A stretch of DNA of 64,000 nt from NCBI RefSeq assembly GCF_000502875.1, contig NZ_AYWX01000001.1, forward strand, positions 665,672 through 729,671. Direction: 5' to 3'. The position numbers and the translations under genes are program-made. The stretch comes from Mesorhizobium sp. L2C084A000 (lineage in GTDB: Bacteria > Pseudomonadota > Alphaproteobacteria > Rhizobiales > Rhizobiaceae). The notes under the pieces were generated by a model that saw only the letters and a list, made by a program, of their open reading frames with translations, made no database searches and had not been told where the DNA came from. The stretch's first letter is position 1, and every line of letters begins with the position of its first letter. Shown here piece after piece: positions 36,094-44,522 of the stretch.

Positions 36094-37067
36094 ACAAGCT
36101 CATCAACGTCGCGCTGATCGCGGCGACGCTTCGCACCACCGCGCCGATCCTTCTGGTCGCGCTTGGCGGCTCGTTCACCACCAAGGCCGGCATCTTCAAC
36201 ATCGGCCTCGAGGGGCAGATGCTGGTCGGCGCCTTCTTCGCCGTCCTTGGTTCGATCTGGACGGGTTCCGCACTGGCGGGCGTCGCCTGCGGCGTTGCGG
36301 CGGCGCTTGTCTTCGCCCTGATTTTTGCCGTCCTGGTGGTGAGCTTCAAGGCGAATGAAGTGGTCGTCGGGCTGGCGCTCAACATCCTGGCCGGCGGCAT
36401 GACGATCTCGCTGATGAAAGCGATCTTCGGCACGCGCGGCTCGATCGTCGGCCACGGCATCGTCGGCCTGCCGAAAGTCCAGCTGCCCGGTGCCCGCGAC
36501 CTTCTCGGCTCATGGGCGCCGCTGATCTCCGGCTTCACGCCACTCGTCTATGTCGCCTTCATCGCCGTGCCGCTGCTGGTCGTCTGCTACAACCGGACGC
36601 GGCTCGGCCTCTATATCCGCGTCGTCGGCGAAAAGCCGGAAGCCGCCGAGGCGCTCGGCATCTCGATCACCCGCGTCCGCTACATCGCGTCCCTGCTGTG
36701 CGGATTGCTGGCGGGCCTCGCCGGCGCTCATCTGTCACTCGGCTACATCACCATGTTCACGGAAAACATGTCTTCGGGCCGTGGTTTCATGGCGGTGGCG
36801 ATCCTGATCTTTTCCAACGGCGATCCGCTGAAGGTGCTGGCCGGCTGCCTGCTGTTCGGCTTCGCCGATGCTTTTTCGTTGCGCCTGCAGACGTTCGGCT
36901 ATCCGTCCTACCTGGTTCTCACCGTCCCTTATGTCGTCGCGCTGATCGCATTGTTCGCGCTGTCCTACCGGGCGCGTCCAAGGGTTATCGCCGAGACGCT
37001 GGAATCGATGCGCAAGCTGCTGTCGGTAGACAAGAACACTGAACCCGGCCGCAAAAATCCCCAGTGA
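36081..37067 (+). CDS. BMP-type ABC transporter permease 2
   Basis: 328 aa with many hydrophobic segments. The signature GSFTTKAGIFNIGLEGQMLVG near 30-50 repeats that of permease 1, and FKANEVVVGLALNILAGG and SSGRGFMAVAILIFSNGDP are family blocks. The ATG at 36081 is preceded by GGGGAG; a longer open frame into the first permease gene is not used. Together the two form the membrane pore. The nucleoside hydrolase gene starts 12 bases after it. Confidence 0.91.
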   Translation: MEILDKLINVALIAATLRTTAPILLVALGGSFTTKAGIFNIGLEGQMLVGAFFAVLGSIWTGSALAGVACGVAAALVFALIFAVLVVSFKANEVVVGLALNILAGGMTISLMKAIFGTRGSIVGHGIVGLPKVQLPGARDLLGSWAPLISGFTPLVYVAFIAVPLLVVCYNRTRLGLYIRVVGEKPEAAEALGISITRVRYIASLLCGLLAGLAGAHLSLGYITMFTENMSSGRGFMAVAILIFSNGDPLKVLAGCLLFGFADAFSLRLQTFGYPSYLVLTVPYVVALIALFALSYRARPRVIAETLESMRKLLSVDKNTEPGRKNPQ

Positions 37068-37078
37068 AGGAAGCCTCT

Positions 37079-38092
37079 ATGGAACGCATAATCCTCGACG
37101 TGGATTCGGCCGGCGACGATATTCTCGCCGTGCTGTTTGCAGCGGTCAATCCGAAGCTCCGGCTCGAGGGGGTGACCACCGTGACCGGTGCGGCCGGCCC
37201 GATCGAACAGGTCACCAACGTCGTCCTCAACACGCTGACGCTCGCCGGGCGTGACGACATCCCGGTTCACGCCGGCGCGTGGCGGCCGATCGTCGGCAAC
37301 GCCAAGGCCGACATGGAGGCGCCGGTGCATTTCGAAAAACGGCTCGTTGCCCGTTTCGGCGACCGCCTGAAGAAGTTCAACCCGCCGGCGCCGACGCCGG
37401 TGCGCCAGGCCACATCGGGACATGCGGTCGATTTCATCATCGGCACGGTCATGGCCAATCCGGGCGAGATCACGCTGGTGACGACCGGCCCGCTGACCAA
37501 CGCGGCGATGGCGCTGTTGCAGGAGCCGGGATTGACCGCTGCACTGAAGCGGCTGATCGTGCTCGGCGGCAATTTCCAGACACCGGGCAACATCACACCC
37601 CTGTCGGAGTACAACATCTGGGCCGATCCGGAAGCCTCGCGCATCGTGCTCAACGCCGATGTCGAGAAGATCCTGGTCCCGCTCGACATCTGCGAGGACA
37701 ACCGCGTCGCCGATTCGATGCTGACACGCGACGACATCGCCGACATGCAGGCGGTGGCAAGGGACAATCCCGTCCTTGAGATGATCGCCGACAGCTTCCC
37801 GATCTACATCGACATCTGGCGCGAATTCTTCGACCTCGTCGGGTTCCCGATGGACGACGTGATCACCGTGGCGCTGGCTTTCGATCCGGGCCTGGCGACG
37901 ATGACCGAGCCGCTGTTCGCCGACGTCGTGCTCGACGGCCGGCTGGCGCGCGGCCAGACCGTCGCCTATCGCGGCCGGCAATTGCTGCCCGGCGGCGGGC
38001 CCAAGACCACCCGCATCTGCACCGGCCTGGACGGCCGGCGTTTCCTCGACGGCTTCAAGAAAACCATAGCGCGCTACGAGCGGGCGGCGTGA
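37079..38092 (+). CDS. Nucleoside hydrolase (IU-nucleoside family), copy 1
   Basis: 337 aa. Cleaves the N-glycosidic bond of nucleosides. The calcium-binding aspartate cluster reads LDVDSAGDD at the start, a variant of DxDPGxDD; ITLVTTGPLTNAAMAL, VLGGNFQTPGN and EYNIWADPEASRIVL are typical. The ATG at 37079 has AAGGAAG 5 bases upstream. Its DVDSAGDD motif differs from copy 2 (DCDPGHDD), so the two may prefer different bases or sugars. Confidence 0.91.
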   Translation: MERIILDVDSAGDDILAVLFAAVNPKLRLEGVTTVTGAAGPIEQVTNVVLNTLTLAGRDDIPVHAGAWRPIVGNAKADMEAPVHFEKRLVARFGDRLKKFNPPAPTPVRQATSGHAVDFIIGTVMANPGEITLVTTGPLTNAAMALLQEPGLTAALKRLIVLGGNFQTPGNITPLSEYNIWADPEASRIVLNADVEKILVPLDICEDNRVADSMLTRDDIADMQAVARDNPVLEMIADSFPIYIDIWREFFDLVGFPMDDVITVALAFDPGLATMTEPLFADVVLDGRLARGQTVAYRGRQLLPGGGPKTTRICTGLDGRRFLDGFKKTIARYERAA

Positions 38093-38100
38093 AAGACGAC

Positions 38101-39036
38101 ATGATGATCAAGCCAACTCCTATCCTGTTCGACTGCGACCCCGGCCACGACGACGCCATCGCGCTGGTCATGGCGCATCGCTCGCCGGCCATCGAGCTAC
38201 TCGGCGTCACCACGACCTGCGGCAATGCGGAAGTCGAGAAGACGACCGCCAATGCCTTGCGCATCCTGGAGTATATCGGCGCCGGCGACGTGCCTGTCGC
38301 GCAGGGCTGTCACCGTCCGCTGGCGCGCCCGCTGGTGCTCGGCACCGCCGATGGCCCGAGCGGGCTCGAGGGCTCGCCCTACCTGCCGCAGGCGACGATC
38401 AAGCCGGTCGACCAGCACGCCGTCGATTTCCTGGCCGACAGACTGCGCGCCGCGCCCGAACCGATCCTGGTCGTCGCCACCGGCCCGCTCAGCAATATCG
38501 GGCTGATGATCCTCAAGCATCGCGACGTGCTGCCCAAGATCAAGGAGCTGATCTGGATGGGCGGCGTGTTCTACCGCAAGAGCGAGATCATCACGCCGAC
38601 CGAGTTCAATGCCTTCTGCGACCCCGAGGCGCTGAAGATCGTTCTGGACAGCGGCGTGCCGATCCTGATGGTCGGCCTCGACGTCACCATGCAGGTGCTG
38701 ATCGAGGCGCCGCAATATGCCGAACTGGCCACCATCGACACGCCGCTCGGCCGGCTCGTCAACGACTGGCTGCTGTTCTACGAGAAGCTGCACCGCAACT
38801 CGATGGGCGTCGGCGGCGCCATGCACGATCCGCTGGCGCTGGCGCTGGCCATCGACCCGACATTGGTGCGCACGCGCCCTGCCCATATCGGCGTCGATCT
38901 GTCCGGCACCTACGCCTTCGGCGCGACCATCGCCGACTACTGGGGCGAGCGCGGCGAGAAGGACAATGCCCGCATCGCCCATGAGGTCGATGCGGACCGC
39001 TTCTTCAAGCTGATGTTCGATCTGCTGCGGGATTGA
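38101..39036 (+). CDS. Nucleoside hydrolase (IU-nucleoside family), copy 2
   Basis: 311 aa from ATG 38101; a GTG at 38089 would overlap the stop of copy 1 as GTGA. The canonical DCDPGHDDAIAL lies at the start, then VVATGPLSNIGLMI, IWMGGVFYRKSEIITPTEFN, NAFCDPEALKIVL and GGAMHDPLALALAID with the family's conserved aspartates and histidine. It is the last gene of the transport operon and is followed by a terminator at 39143-39165. Confidence 0.92.
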   Translation: MMIKPTPILFDCDPGHDDAIALVMAHRSPAIELLGVTTTCGNAEVEKTTANALRILEYIGAGDVPVAQGCHRPLARPLVLGTADGPSGLEGSPYLPQATIKPVDQHAVDFLADRLRAAPEPILVVATGPLSNIGLMILKHRDVLPKIKELIWMGGVFYRKSEIITPTEFNAFCDPEALKIVLDSGVPILMVGLDVTMQVLIEAPQYAELATIDTPLGRLVNDWLLFYEKLHRNSMGVGGAMHDPLALALAIDPTLVRTRPAHIGVDLSGTYAFGATIADYWGERGEKDNARIAHEVDADRFFKLMFDLLRD

Positions 39037-39083
39037 ACGGAGTGCGAGCAGCGCCGGCAGCGTTTCACGATAGGAATTCTTTC

Positions 39084-39113
39084 TTGACTCCCTGCCCTCA
39101 GCTATGGTACATT
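39084..39113 (+). promoter_or_regulatory. Candidate promoter before an orphan terminator
   Basis: TTGACT at 39084-39089 and TACATT at 39108-39113 with an 18-base spacer. It lies after the nucleoside hydrolase stop and before the terminator at 39143-39165, which would give a transcript of about 45 bases. No gene follows on this strand. Confidence 0.35.
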
Positions 39114-39142
39114 TTTGTCTATGGTGCAGATTTACGCCAATG

Positions 39143-39165
39143 ACCCGCCGCACAGGCGGGTTTTT
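39143..39165 (+). terminator. Rho-independent terminator
   Basis: Stem ACCCGCC (39143-39149), loop GCACA, stem GGCGGGT (39155-39161), then TTTT to 39165. It should end the BMP transport operon, or a small RNA starting at the candidate promoter at 39084. Confidence 0.8.
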
Positions 39166-39220
39166 CGTTTGATGCTCCGTCAAATCTCCCTGACAAATTC
39201 AGCCGCGTGAGATGTCAGGG

Positions 39221-39760
39221 TCAGTTGAGCTGGTTGAGGATTCCAGAGCTGCTCGCGACCATCAAACTCCTGTAGATCAGGAACGCCAGTGTACAGATCG
39301 CGGCTAGCGCGATCGGCACGCCGAACGGCACCACGCCCTTGCGGTCCAGATGCTGCACGACAAGCCGAAAAGCGCCCGCGGGCAGCATGAACGGGTTTTT
39401 CACGATCGCCGCGGTCGCCAGGGCGAAAACCAGAAGCAGCACCGAAAACACCGCGAGAGCGCCGCCGCTGATCAGGAATGGCACGACTGCCAGCAGCTTG
39501 ACATCCCCGGCGCCGATCTTGCGCAAGACCCAGAAGGGCAAGAGCGCGACGAACAGCAGAAGCCCTGCACCGGCGCTCAGCGCCATGTCCCACCACGATC
39601 CGGACTGGAGCGAGAGCAGCAGCAGGCCCCCAGCGCCCAGGCAGAGCAGCAGCAGCACGTCGCGATTGGAAATCTTCTGCGTGGTGAAGTCGAGCCAGGC
39701 AATCCTGCCCAGCAGAGGGATGGCGAGCACTTTCAGCAACAGCGCTTCGACGAGCAGCAT
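39221..39760 (-). CDS. cpaA: Prepilin peptidase (CpaA/TadV)
   Basis: 179 aa, inner-membrane aspartate protease that cleaves Flp prepilin and the TadE/TadF pseudopilins. Five or six hydrophobic segments; catalytic aspartates lie in IAWLDFTTQKISN near 24 and in the GxGD-type KIGAGDVKLLA near 90. The gene starts a single base after the tadD stop. It is the last of the leftward tad unit. Confidence 0.92.
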   Translation of the reverse strand: MLLVEALLLKVLAIPLLGRIAWLDFTTQKISNRDVLLLLCLGAGGLLLLSLQSGSWWDMALSAGAGLLLFVALLPFWVLRKIGAGDVKLLAVVPFLISGGALAVFSVLLLVFALATAAIVKNPFMLPAGAFRLVVQHLDRKGVVPFGVPIALAAICTLAFLIYRSLMVASSSGILNQLN

Positions 39761-39761
39761 G

Positions 39762-40301
39762 CTAGCGCTCGACGTTCTGCACGCTTGACGACAAAAGCTT
39801 CAGATTGTTGGCGACGGTCGGGTCGTTGGGCGCCAGTTCGTAAGCCTTGAGGAAGTTCGAGCGGGCATCCTGCAGCTTGCCGCGCAGCAGGTAGGAATAG
39901 CCGACATTGTTGTAATATTCGGGCGTCGCGCCGACCAGCTTGAAGGCCCTGGCATAGGCCTTGTCGGACAGGTCGAAGCGGCGGATCCGGTCGGTGCAGG
40001 CGGCAAGTCCCATCCAGGCGTTGCCATCATTGGGCGCCAGCTGCGTCGCCTTGAAGAACAGCGCGCCGGCATTGCCGTAATTCTCGGCGCGAAACTGGTT
40101 CTTGGCTTCGGCGACAGCCTGGTCCGAGGCATAGTATTCGACGTCGCTGACCGTTTTCAGCCCGTCGAAAGCATCGCCAAAAGACGTCACGTCGCCCTTC
40201 GACGGTTCGTTGGTGCGCACGACCCCGTCGGTGGCGTCCGTCTGGCAGCCGGCAAGCATAACCGTCAACAGGCAGCACGCCGCCGCGATAGCCCTCTTCA
40301 T
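39762..40301 (-). CDS. tadD: TadD, tetratricopeptide-repeat pilotin lipoprotein
   Basis: 179 aa lipoprotein. The lipobox LAGC gives the modified Cys at 19. Three or so TPR units span about 60-165 (YGNAGALFFKATQLAPNDGNAW, YYNNVGYSYLLRGKLQDARSNFLKAYELAPNDP, in parts). TadD assists secretin assembly in Tad systems. The ATG at 40301 is preceded by GGGGGA. Confidence 0.9.
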   Translation of the reverse strand: MKRAIAAACCLLTVMLAGCQTDATDGVVRTNEPSKGDVTSFGDAFDGLKTVSDVEYYASDQAVAEAKNQFRAENYGNAGALFFKATQLAPNDGNAWMGLAACTDRIRRFDLSDKAYARAFKLVGATPEYYNNVGYSYLLRGKLQDARSNFLKAYELAPNDPTVANNLKLLSSSVQNVER

Positions 40302-40355
40302 ACAGATTCCCCCAAGGGTCTCGGACCTCATATTAGAATCACATCATACACGCAA

Positions 40356-41291
40356 TTAGAAGATAATGCCCCTCATACGGATGATCACCGGTAGCATGAT
40401 AACCATCATAACCACAGGGAAGATACAAAGCCCCAACGGAATCATCATCTTCACCGGTAGAGAATTGGCGCGTTCCTCGGCGCTCAGAATTCTCTGCCCA
40501 CGCATCTCGGCGCTATAAACACGCAAGGCATCGGTAAGGCTGGTGCCGAGTTCTTCCGATTGACGGAACAGGACAGCCAATGCCCGCGCCTCGTCAAGTC
40601 CGATGCGATCTGAGAGTTCGCGTAGTGCTTCCCGCAACGGCTTGCCAGCACGCAGTTGCAAATTCATGATCGACAGCTGTATTCCCAGCCATTTGTGGGT
40701 GGCGGCCATTTCATGGCTGACGCGTTCGACTGCCCCCTCCAGGCTCATGCCGGCATCGGCGCAGGTGATCATCATGTCCATGAAGTCGGGGAAAGCCCGG
40801 CGATAGATCTGTTTCTGGCTGTTCTCGAAACGGTCGAGCAGAATGGAAGGAAGCACGATGCAGGCCAGGCCGAACAGGGCAGAACCGGCAAAGGTGAGAA
40901 AACCTGGCAGGTGCGGCGGCAGAGCGCGCGACAGGAGTGCATACATTGCCAGAAAGCCGACGCAGACCGCGATCAGGCGGCTTAGCGTATAAATCAGCGG
41001 TGCGCTTGATTGATAAAAGCCGGCGCGGAACAGCTTCGCCTCCAGGGCGTTTGGTTCTTCCCGCTCCTTCTCGATCGACTTGAAGTAGGCATCGACCGGC
41101 CGTTGCGCCGCAAGTTTGGCAAGCTGGTCTTGTCCGAGCATCGATCGGCGGTCTGTAATTCCTTCGCCCATCAGGCTCTGCGCGACGAGTTTTCGTGTCT
41201 GCAGAGCCGGGAGGAAGACAAGCGCACCGAACAGGAAGAGGGACACCGCCGCCACAAAGACGGCAATAGACACCAAGAAGCCCAGGTCCAT
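40356..41291 (-). CDS. tadC: TadC, Tad inner-membrane platform protein
   Basis: 311 aa from ATG 41291; TTG at 41303 with GAAAG upstream is an alternative. T2SSF-type domain near 150-280 (FPDFMDMMITCADAGMSLEGAV, LGTSLTDALRVYSAEMRGQR, in parts) flanked by membrane helices. Works with TadB as platform for the ATPase motor. It lies 31 bases after the tadB stop. Confidence 0.92.
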   Translation of the reverse strand: MDLGFLVSIAVFVAAVSLFLFGALVFLPALQTRKLVAQSLMGEGITDRRSMLGQDQLAKLAAQRPVDAYFKSIEKEREEPNALEAKLFRAGFYQSSAPLIYTLSRLIAVCVGFLAMYALLSRALPPHLPGFLTFAGSALFGLACIVLPSILLDRFENSQKQIYRRAFPDFMDMMITCADAGMSLEGAVERVSHEMAATHKWLGIQLSIMNLQLRAGKPLREALRELSDRIGLDEARALAVLFRQSEELGTSLTDALRVYSAEMRGQRILSAEERANSLPVKMMIPLGLCIFPVVMMVIMLPVIIRMRGIIF

Positions 41292-41322
41292 GTTCGAAAA
41301 CAATTTCTTTCGTCGCTCCCAG

Positions 41323-42294
41323 TCAAAAATCGAAAGTAACCATCCGGTACATGATGAAGTCGCCAAGCAGCGCCCACAGCCCAAAAATCAGGAATACCGG
41401 GAAGATGAGCGGGTTACCCCAGACGGTGCCGTAGTAGGCCGGGGCAACAATTTGAAGTATGAAGAACATCACGACAGGAAACAAGGAGATGATCCATGCG
41501 GAGACGCGACCCTCGGCCGAAAGCGCCCTGATTTTCATTCGCAATTTCTGCCGTTCACGCAGTACGGAGGAAAGATTAGTCAGAATTTCGGTCAAATTGC
41601 CGCCCGTCTTGGCCTGGATCGACAGCGATACCGACAGCAGCTGAAGGCCCTCGAAGCCGACACGCTGCGAAAGCTTTCGCACGGCCTGCTCGATGCTGAG
41701 GCCAAAGGTGATTTCATCGGAGACGATGCCAAACTCCGTGCCCAACGGATCCGGCATTTCGCGCCCGACCAGACCGATCGCTACCGAAGCGGGGTGCCCG
41801 GCGCGCAGCGAACGGACGATCATGTCGAGCGCATCCGGCAGCTGTTTGGCAAACTTCCGGATTCGCTTGTTGCGTGCACGCCGGAGGACGAGAAGCGGCA
41901 AGACAAGCCCTACGACCAGAAAGACAATGAGCGATGCCAAAGCGGAAAAATTGAAGAGGATCGCCAGCAGCAAAGCCATAGCCATCCCCGCAAGCAGGAA
42001 AGTCGCGGCGAACGTCAGGGGATTTCCGGTGATACCGGATTGGGTATAGAGCCTGTTCAACCAGACCATTCCAAAAAGAAAGTCGCCGGAGTCCGTGAGG
42101 CCGCGTTCTCGCAGCAACCCTTGCAACGTTTGTTCGGCCGGAACCTCGCCGGCGAGCCGCTTCAGCCGGCGATTAACTGCTAGAGACCGGGAGCGGCGTC
42201 CGGCAAATGAAAGATAAAGGGCTTCTCCGGCGAGAATGACCGAAGCCGCCGCCAGCATATAGATAAAGTAAAGTAGAGCTTGACCCGTCGGCAT
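41323..42294 (-). CDS. tadB: TadB, Tad inner-membrane platform protein
   Basis: 323 aa. Two N-terminal membrane helices, a cytoplasmic T2SSF domain near 140-260 (FAKQLPDALDMIVRSLRAGHPASVAI and TGGNLTEILTNLSSVLRERQK, in parts) and two C-terminal helices. Its start codon at 42294 touches the tadA stop, so it is translationally coupled. Confidence 0.93.
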   Translation of the reverse strand: MPTGQALLYFIYMLAAASVILAGEALYLSFAGRRSRSLAVNRRLKRLAGEVPAEQTLQGLLRERGLTDSGDFLFGMVWLNRLYTQSGITGNPLTFAATFLLAGMAMALLLAILFNFSALASLIVFLVVGLVLPLLVLRRARNKRIRKFAKQLPDALDMIVRSLRAGHPASVAIGLVGREMPDPLGTEFGIVSDEITFGLSIEQAVRKLSQRVGFEGLQLLSVSLSIQAKTGGNLTEILTNLSSVLRERQKLRMKIRALSAEGRVSAWIISLFPVVMFFILQIVAPAYYGTVWGNPLIFPVFLIFGLWALLGDFIMYRMVTFDF

Positions 42295-43682
42295 CAGAGG
42301 GCAGCCTGCGGGTTGAAGGCGTCCTTGGCAAAATGATGGCCAAGAGTCGCGGCCTCCGGAGCGAAGCGCGGACGGACACCGGTTGCGCGAAAGTCTCCGA
42401 TGACCTTGCCCTCGGCTGTGACTTCACGGCGGACGAAATGATAGATTTCCTGAAGCTGGACGACATTGCCCTCCATGCCAGTCAGTTCCGATATGGAGGT
42501 GACACGCCGGCCGCCGTCCGAAAGACGCTGTGTCTGGACGATGATGTCGATGGCGGAGGCGATCTGCGCCCGGATCGAGTCGTGCGTCATCGGCATGCCG
42601 GCCATGCCGACCATCTGCTCGAGCCGCGAGATAGCATCGCGCGGCGTGTTGGCATGAATGGTGGTCATCGAGCCTTCATGGCCGGTGTTCATCGCCTGCA
42701 GCATGTCGAAAGCTTCCTCGCCACGCACCTCGCCAACGATGATGCGATCCGGCCGCATGCGCAACGCGTTCTTGAGCAATTCGCGCTGGCGCACCTCGCC
42801 CTTGCCCTCGACATTAGGCGGACGCGTCTCCAGCCGCCCGACATGCGGCTGCTGCAATTGCAGTTCGGCCGCATCCTCGATGGTGATTAGCCGCTCCTTC
42901 GAGGGTATGTAGCTCGACAATGCATTGAGCAACGTCGTCTTGCCGCTGCCCGTGCCGCCCGAAACCAGGATCGATTTGCGCGACTGGACGGCGATCCGCA
43001 GCAGATCGACCATCGGCGGCCGGATGGAGTTGAAAGCCATCAAGCGTTCGAGCGAATAGGGGTTCTTGGAGAACTTGCGGATCGACACCAGTGGGCCGTC
43101 CACAGATACCGGTCGCACCGCGATGTTGACGCGGGAGCCGTCTTCCAGCCGCGCATCGACCATCGGCGACGATTCATCGACGCGGCGGCCGATGGCGGAG
43201 ACGATCTTGTTGATGACGCGCAGCAGATGCGCCTCGTCACGAAACCGAATTGGCGTCTCTTCGACTAGGCCACGCCGCTCGATAAAGACGCGCTTATGCG
43301 TGTTGATCAGGATGTCGGTAATGGAATCGTCCTTGAGCAGTGGTTCGATCGGCCCGAGACCCAGCATTTCGTCGGCGGTGTCGCTGGTCAATTGATCGAG
43401 TTCGCGGGCATTCAGCGGCACGTTGCGGCCGCGAACGAACTCGCGGACGATCGGACGGATCTCATTCAGGATCTCATCCTTGGACGCGCTTTCGAGAGCG
43501 GTCAGGTTGAACCGATCGATAAGGTGGCGATGAATCTCGACCTTGAGCGTCAGGAAATCGTCGCCATACGATTCGATTTCGGCCGCCGGCGAAAGGGCTA
43601 GAGCAACAGGCGGCACTGCCAGCGGCTCGACCTTTGTCACTACCTGCTGCTCGCCTGGCCCCTTGATGAACCGCCCCAGCAT
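42294..43682 (-). CDS. tadA: TadA/CpaF secretion ATPase
   Basis: 462 aa hexameric motor ATPase of the Tad pilus. Walker A GGTGSGKT at about 242-249, the Asp box and the Walker [24 protein letters not shown], and the His box HANTP. The N-terminal region to about 110 holds the usual CpaF helical part. First gene of the leftward unit; its upstream region is the shared 529-base gap. A possible ribosome site AAGGGGAG lies 12 bases before the ATG. Confidence 0.95.
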   Translation of the reverse strand: MLGRFIKGPGEQQVVTKVEPLAVPPVALALSPAAEIESYGDDFLTLKVEIHRHLIDRFNLTALESASKDEILNEIRPIVREFVRGRNVPLNARELDQLTSDTADEMLGLGPIEPLLKDDSITDILINTHKRVFIERRGLVEETPIRFRDEAHLLRVINKIVSAIGRRVDESSPMVDARLEDGSRVNIAVRPVSVDGPLVSIRKFSKNPYSLERLMAFNSIRPPMVDLLRIAVQSRKSILVSGGTGSGKTTLLNALSSYIPSKERLITIEDAAELQLQQPHVGRLETRPPNVEGKGEVRQRELLKNALRMRPDRIIVGEVRGEEAFDMLQAMNTGHEGSMTTIHANTPRDAISRLEQMVGMAGMPMTHDSIRAQIASAIDIIVQTQRLSDGGRRVTSISELTGMEGNVVQLQEIYHFVRREVTAEGKVIGDFRATGVRPRFAPEAATLGHHFAKDAFNPQAAL

Positions 43683-44078
43683 AATTGCTTATACTCCCCT
43701 TAGTCCCTCATTAGCGGAAACTAACTGTTAACCACGGGAGGCACAAGCGCCCAAGTGATCGGCGTTCCCTGAATACTTTCTACATAGTTAAGATCAGAAG
43801 CCTGTAATAACGCGCTTATTTGATATGGCTGCCAGTTCGTGCTCAGCGCGTCGGCACCGCTTTTCAGGCTCTTCCGATTTTTGGGGGCAAACCGCCTGGA
43901 AGGCGCTGCTAAGCCCCTAGATATAAAGGAATATGCGGTATTACTAATGCTTTCTCAATCTTGCCACATCCGGGGCCAAATTGTGAACGAATGGTTAAGG
44001 CGCTTGAAAAATGAGAAGAATCAAGCTGTTGGGTAAAATCAGAACTGTGATCTTCTTGCCGAATCATGTACATGAAAG

Positions 44079-44093
44079 TTAAGGAACCCTTAA
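44079..44093 (+). promoter_or_regulatory. CtrA-type box upstream of flp
   Basis: TTAA-GGAACCC-TTAA, a perfect TTAA-N7-TTAA site, six bases before the -35 TTGACT. CtrA is the cell-cycle master regulator of alphaproteobacteria, and pilA transcription in Caulobacter is CtrA-dependent. It lies about 119 bases before the flp start. Confidence 0.7.
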
Positions 44094-44099
44094 TCTCGT

Positions 44100-44128
44100 T
44101 TGACTCCGCGTTTTCTCGGGACTTAGAT
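44100..44128 (+). promoter_or_regulatory. Candidate flp promoter
   Basis: TTGACT at 44100-44105, 17-base spacer, TTAGAT at 44123-44128. Immediately downstream of the CtrA box, as expected for CtrA-activated promoters. It would give a leader of about 75 bases. Confidence 0.55.
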
Positions 44129-44211
44129 CGAGATGACGGGGGATGCTTGGGTATGGATTTCATCCTTTGCTCTGTCTCGTCGGGTTCCAACCTCCAAAGG
44201 GAGAAATTGAC

Positions 44212-44430
44212 ATGAACAAGCTCATGACGATGACCCGGCAGTTCCGCGACGATGAAAACGGCGCTGCCATGGTCGAATATTCCATCCTTATCGGCATTAT
44301 CGCCGTTGCATCGATCCTGACTGTCCTCGCCATTGGCGGATGGGTGAACGGTCGTTTCTCGGCACTCTGCACCGCCCTCGACGGGCATCCGACCGGCACC
44401 TGCAATGCCGGGGCCGGCACCGGTTCCTGA
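44212..44430 (+). CDS. flp: Flp-type pilin
   Basis: 72 aa prepilin, the subunit of the Tad pilus. The processing site is in ENG-AAMVEYSI: cleavage after Gly, then Glu at +5 and Tyr at +6, the Flp motif. The hydrophobic stretch SILIGIIAVASILTVLAIGGW forms the pilus core helix. The ATG at 44212 has AAAGGGAG upstream; an upstream in-frame start would spoil the leader. Two cysteines near the C-terminus (CTALDGHPTGTC) may form a disulfide. Confidence 0.95.
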   Translation: MNKLMTMTRQFRDDENGAAMVEYSILIGIIAVASILTVLAIGGWVNGRFSALCTALDGHPTGTCNAGAGTGS

Positions 44431-44442
44431 TGAGCTAGCGAT

Positions 44443-44473
44443 TTTCAGGCCCGGATCAAATCCGGGCCTGAAA
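44443..44473 (+). other. Hairpin after the pilin gene
   Basis: Perfect 14-bp stem, TTTCAGGCCCGGAT at 44443-44456 and its complement at 44460-44473, with a CAA loop. No T-run follows. It probably stabilises the abundant pilin mRNA or reduces read-through into cpaB. Confidence 0.82.
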
Positions 44474-44522
44474 CCATTCAAGTCACTCGGCCGTTCTTCT
44501 GCCTTTTTCGGGGTTTGGGCTT

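Larger units (their letters stand above)
43683..44211. promoter_or_regulatory. 529-base divergent regulatory region of the Tad locus
   Basis: No gene is supported here; a small open frame at 43839-44036 lacks a family match and a good start. The region is AT-richer than its neighbours. It contains a full CtrA box at 44079-44093, TTAA half-sites (43995-43998 and 43727-43732 as GTTAAC) and a promoter for flp at 44100-44128. The tadA promoter should lie near 43690-43760, but I cannot fix its elements. Confidence 0.6.

Noticed and set aside
24113-39124. Shared TTTGTCTATGG near 24113 and 39114, and TTTGTCTAT near 10709 on the minus strand
   Set aside because: Short, in different orientations and contexts, and expected by chance in 64 kb; not supported as a common site.
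43839-44036. A 65-codon plus-strand frame in the Tad regulatory region
   Set aside because: No ribosome site or family similarity; the region carries the CtrA half-site instead.
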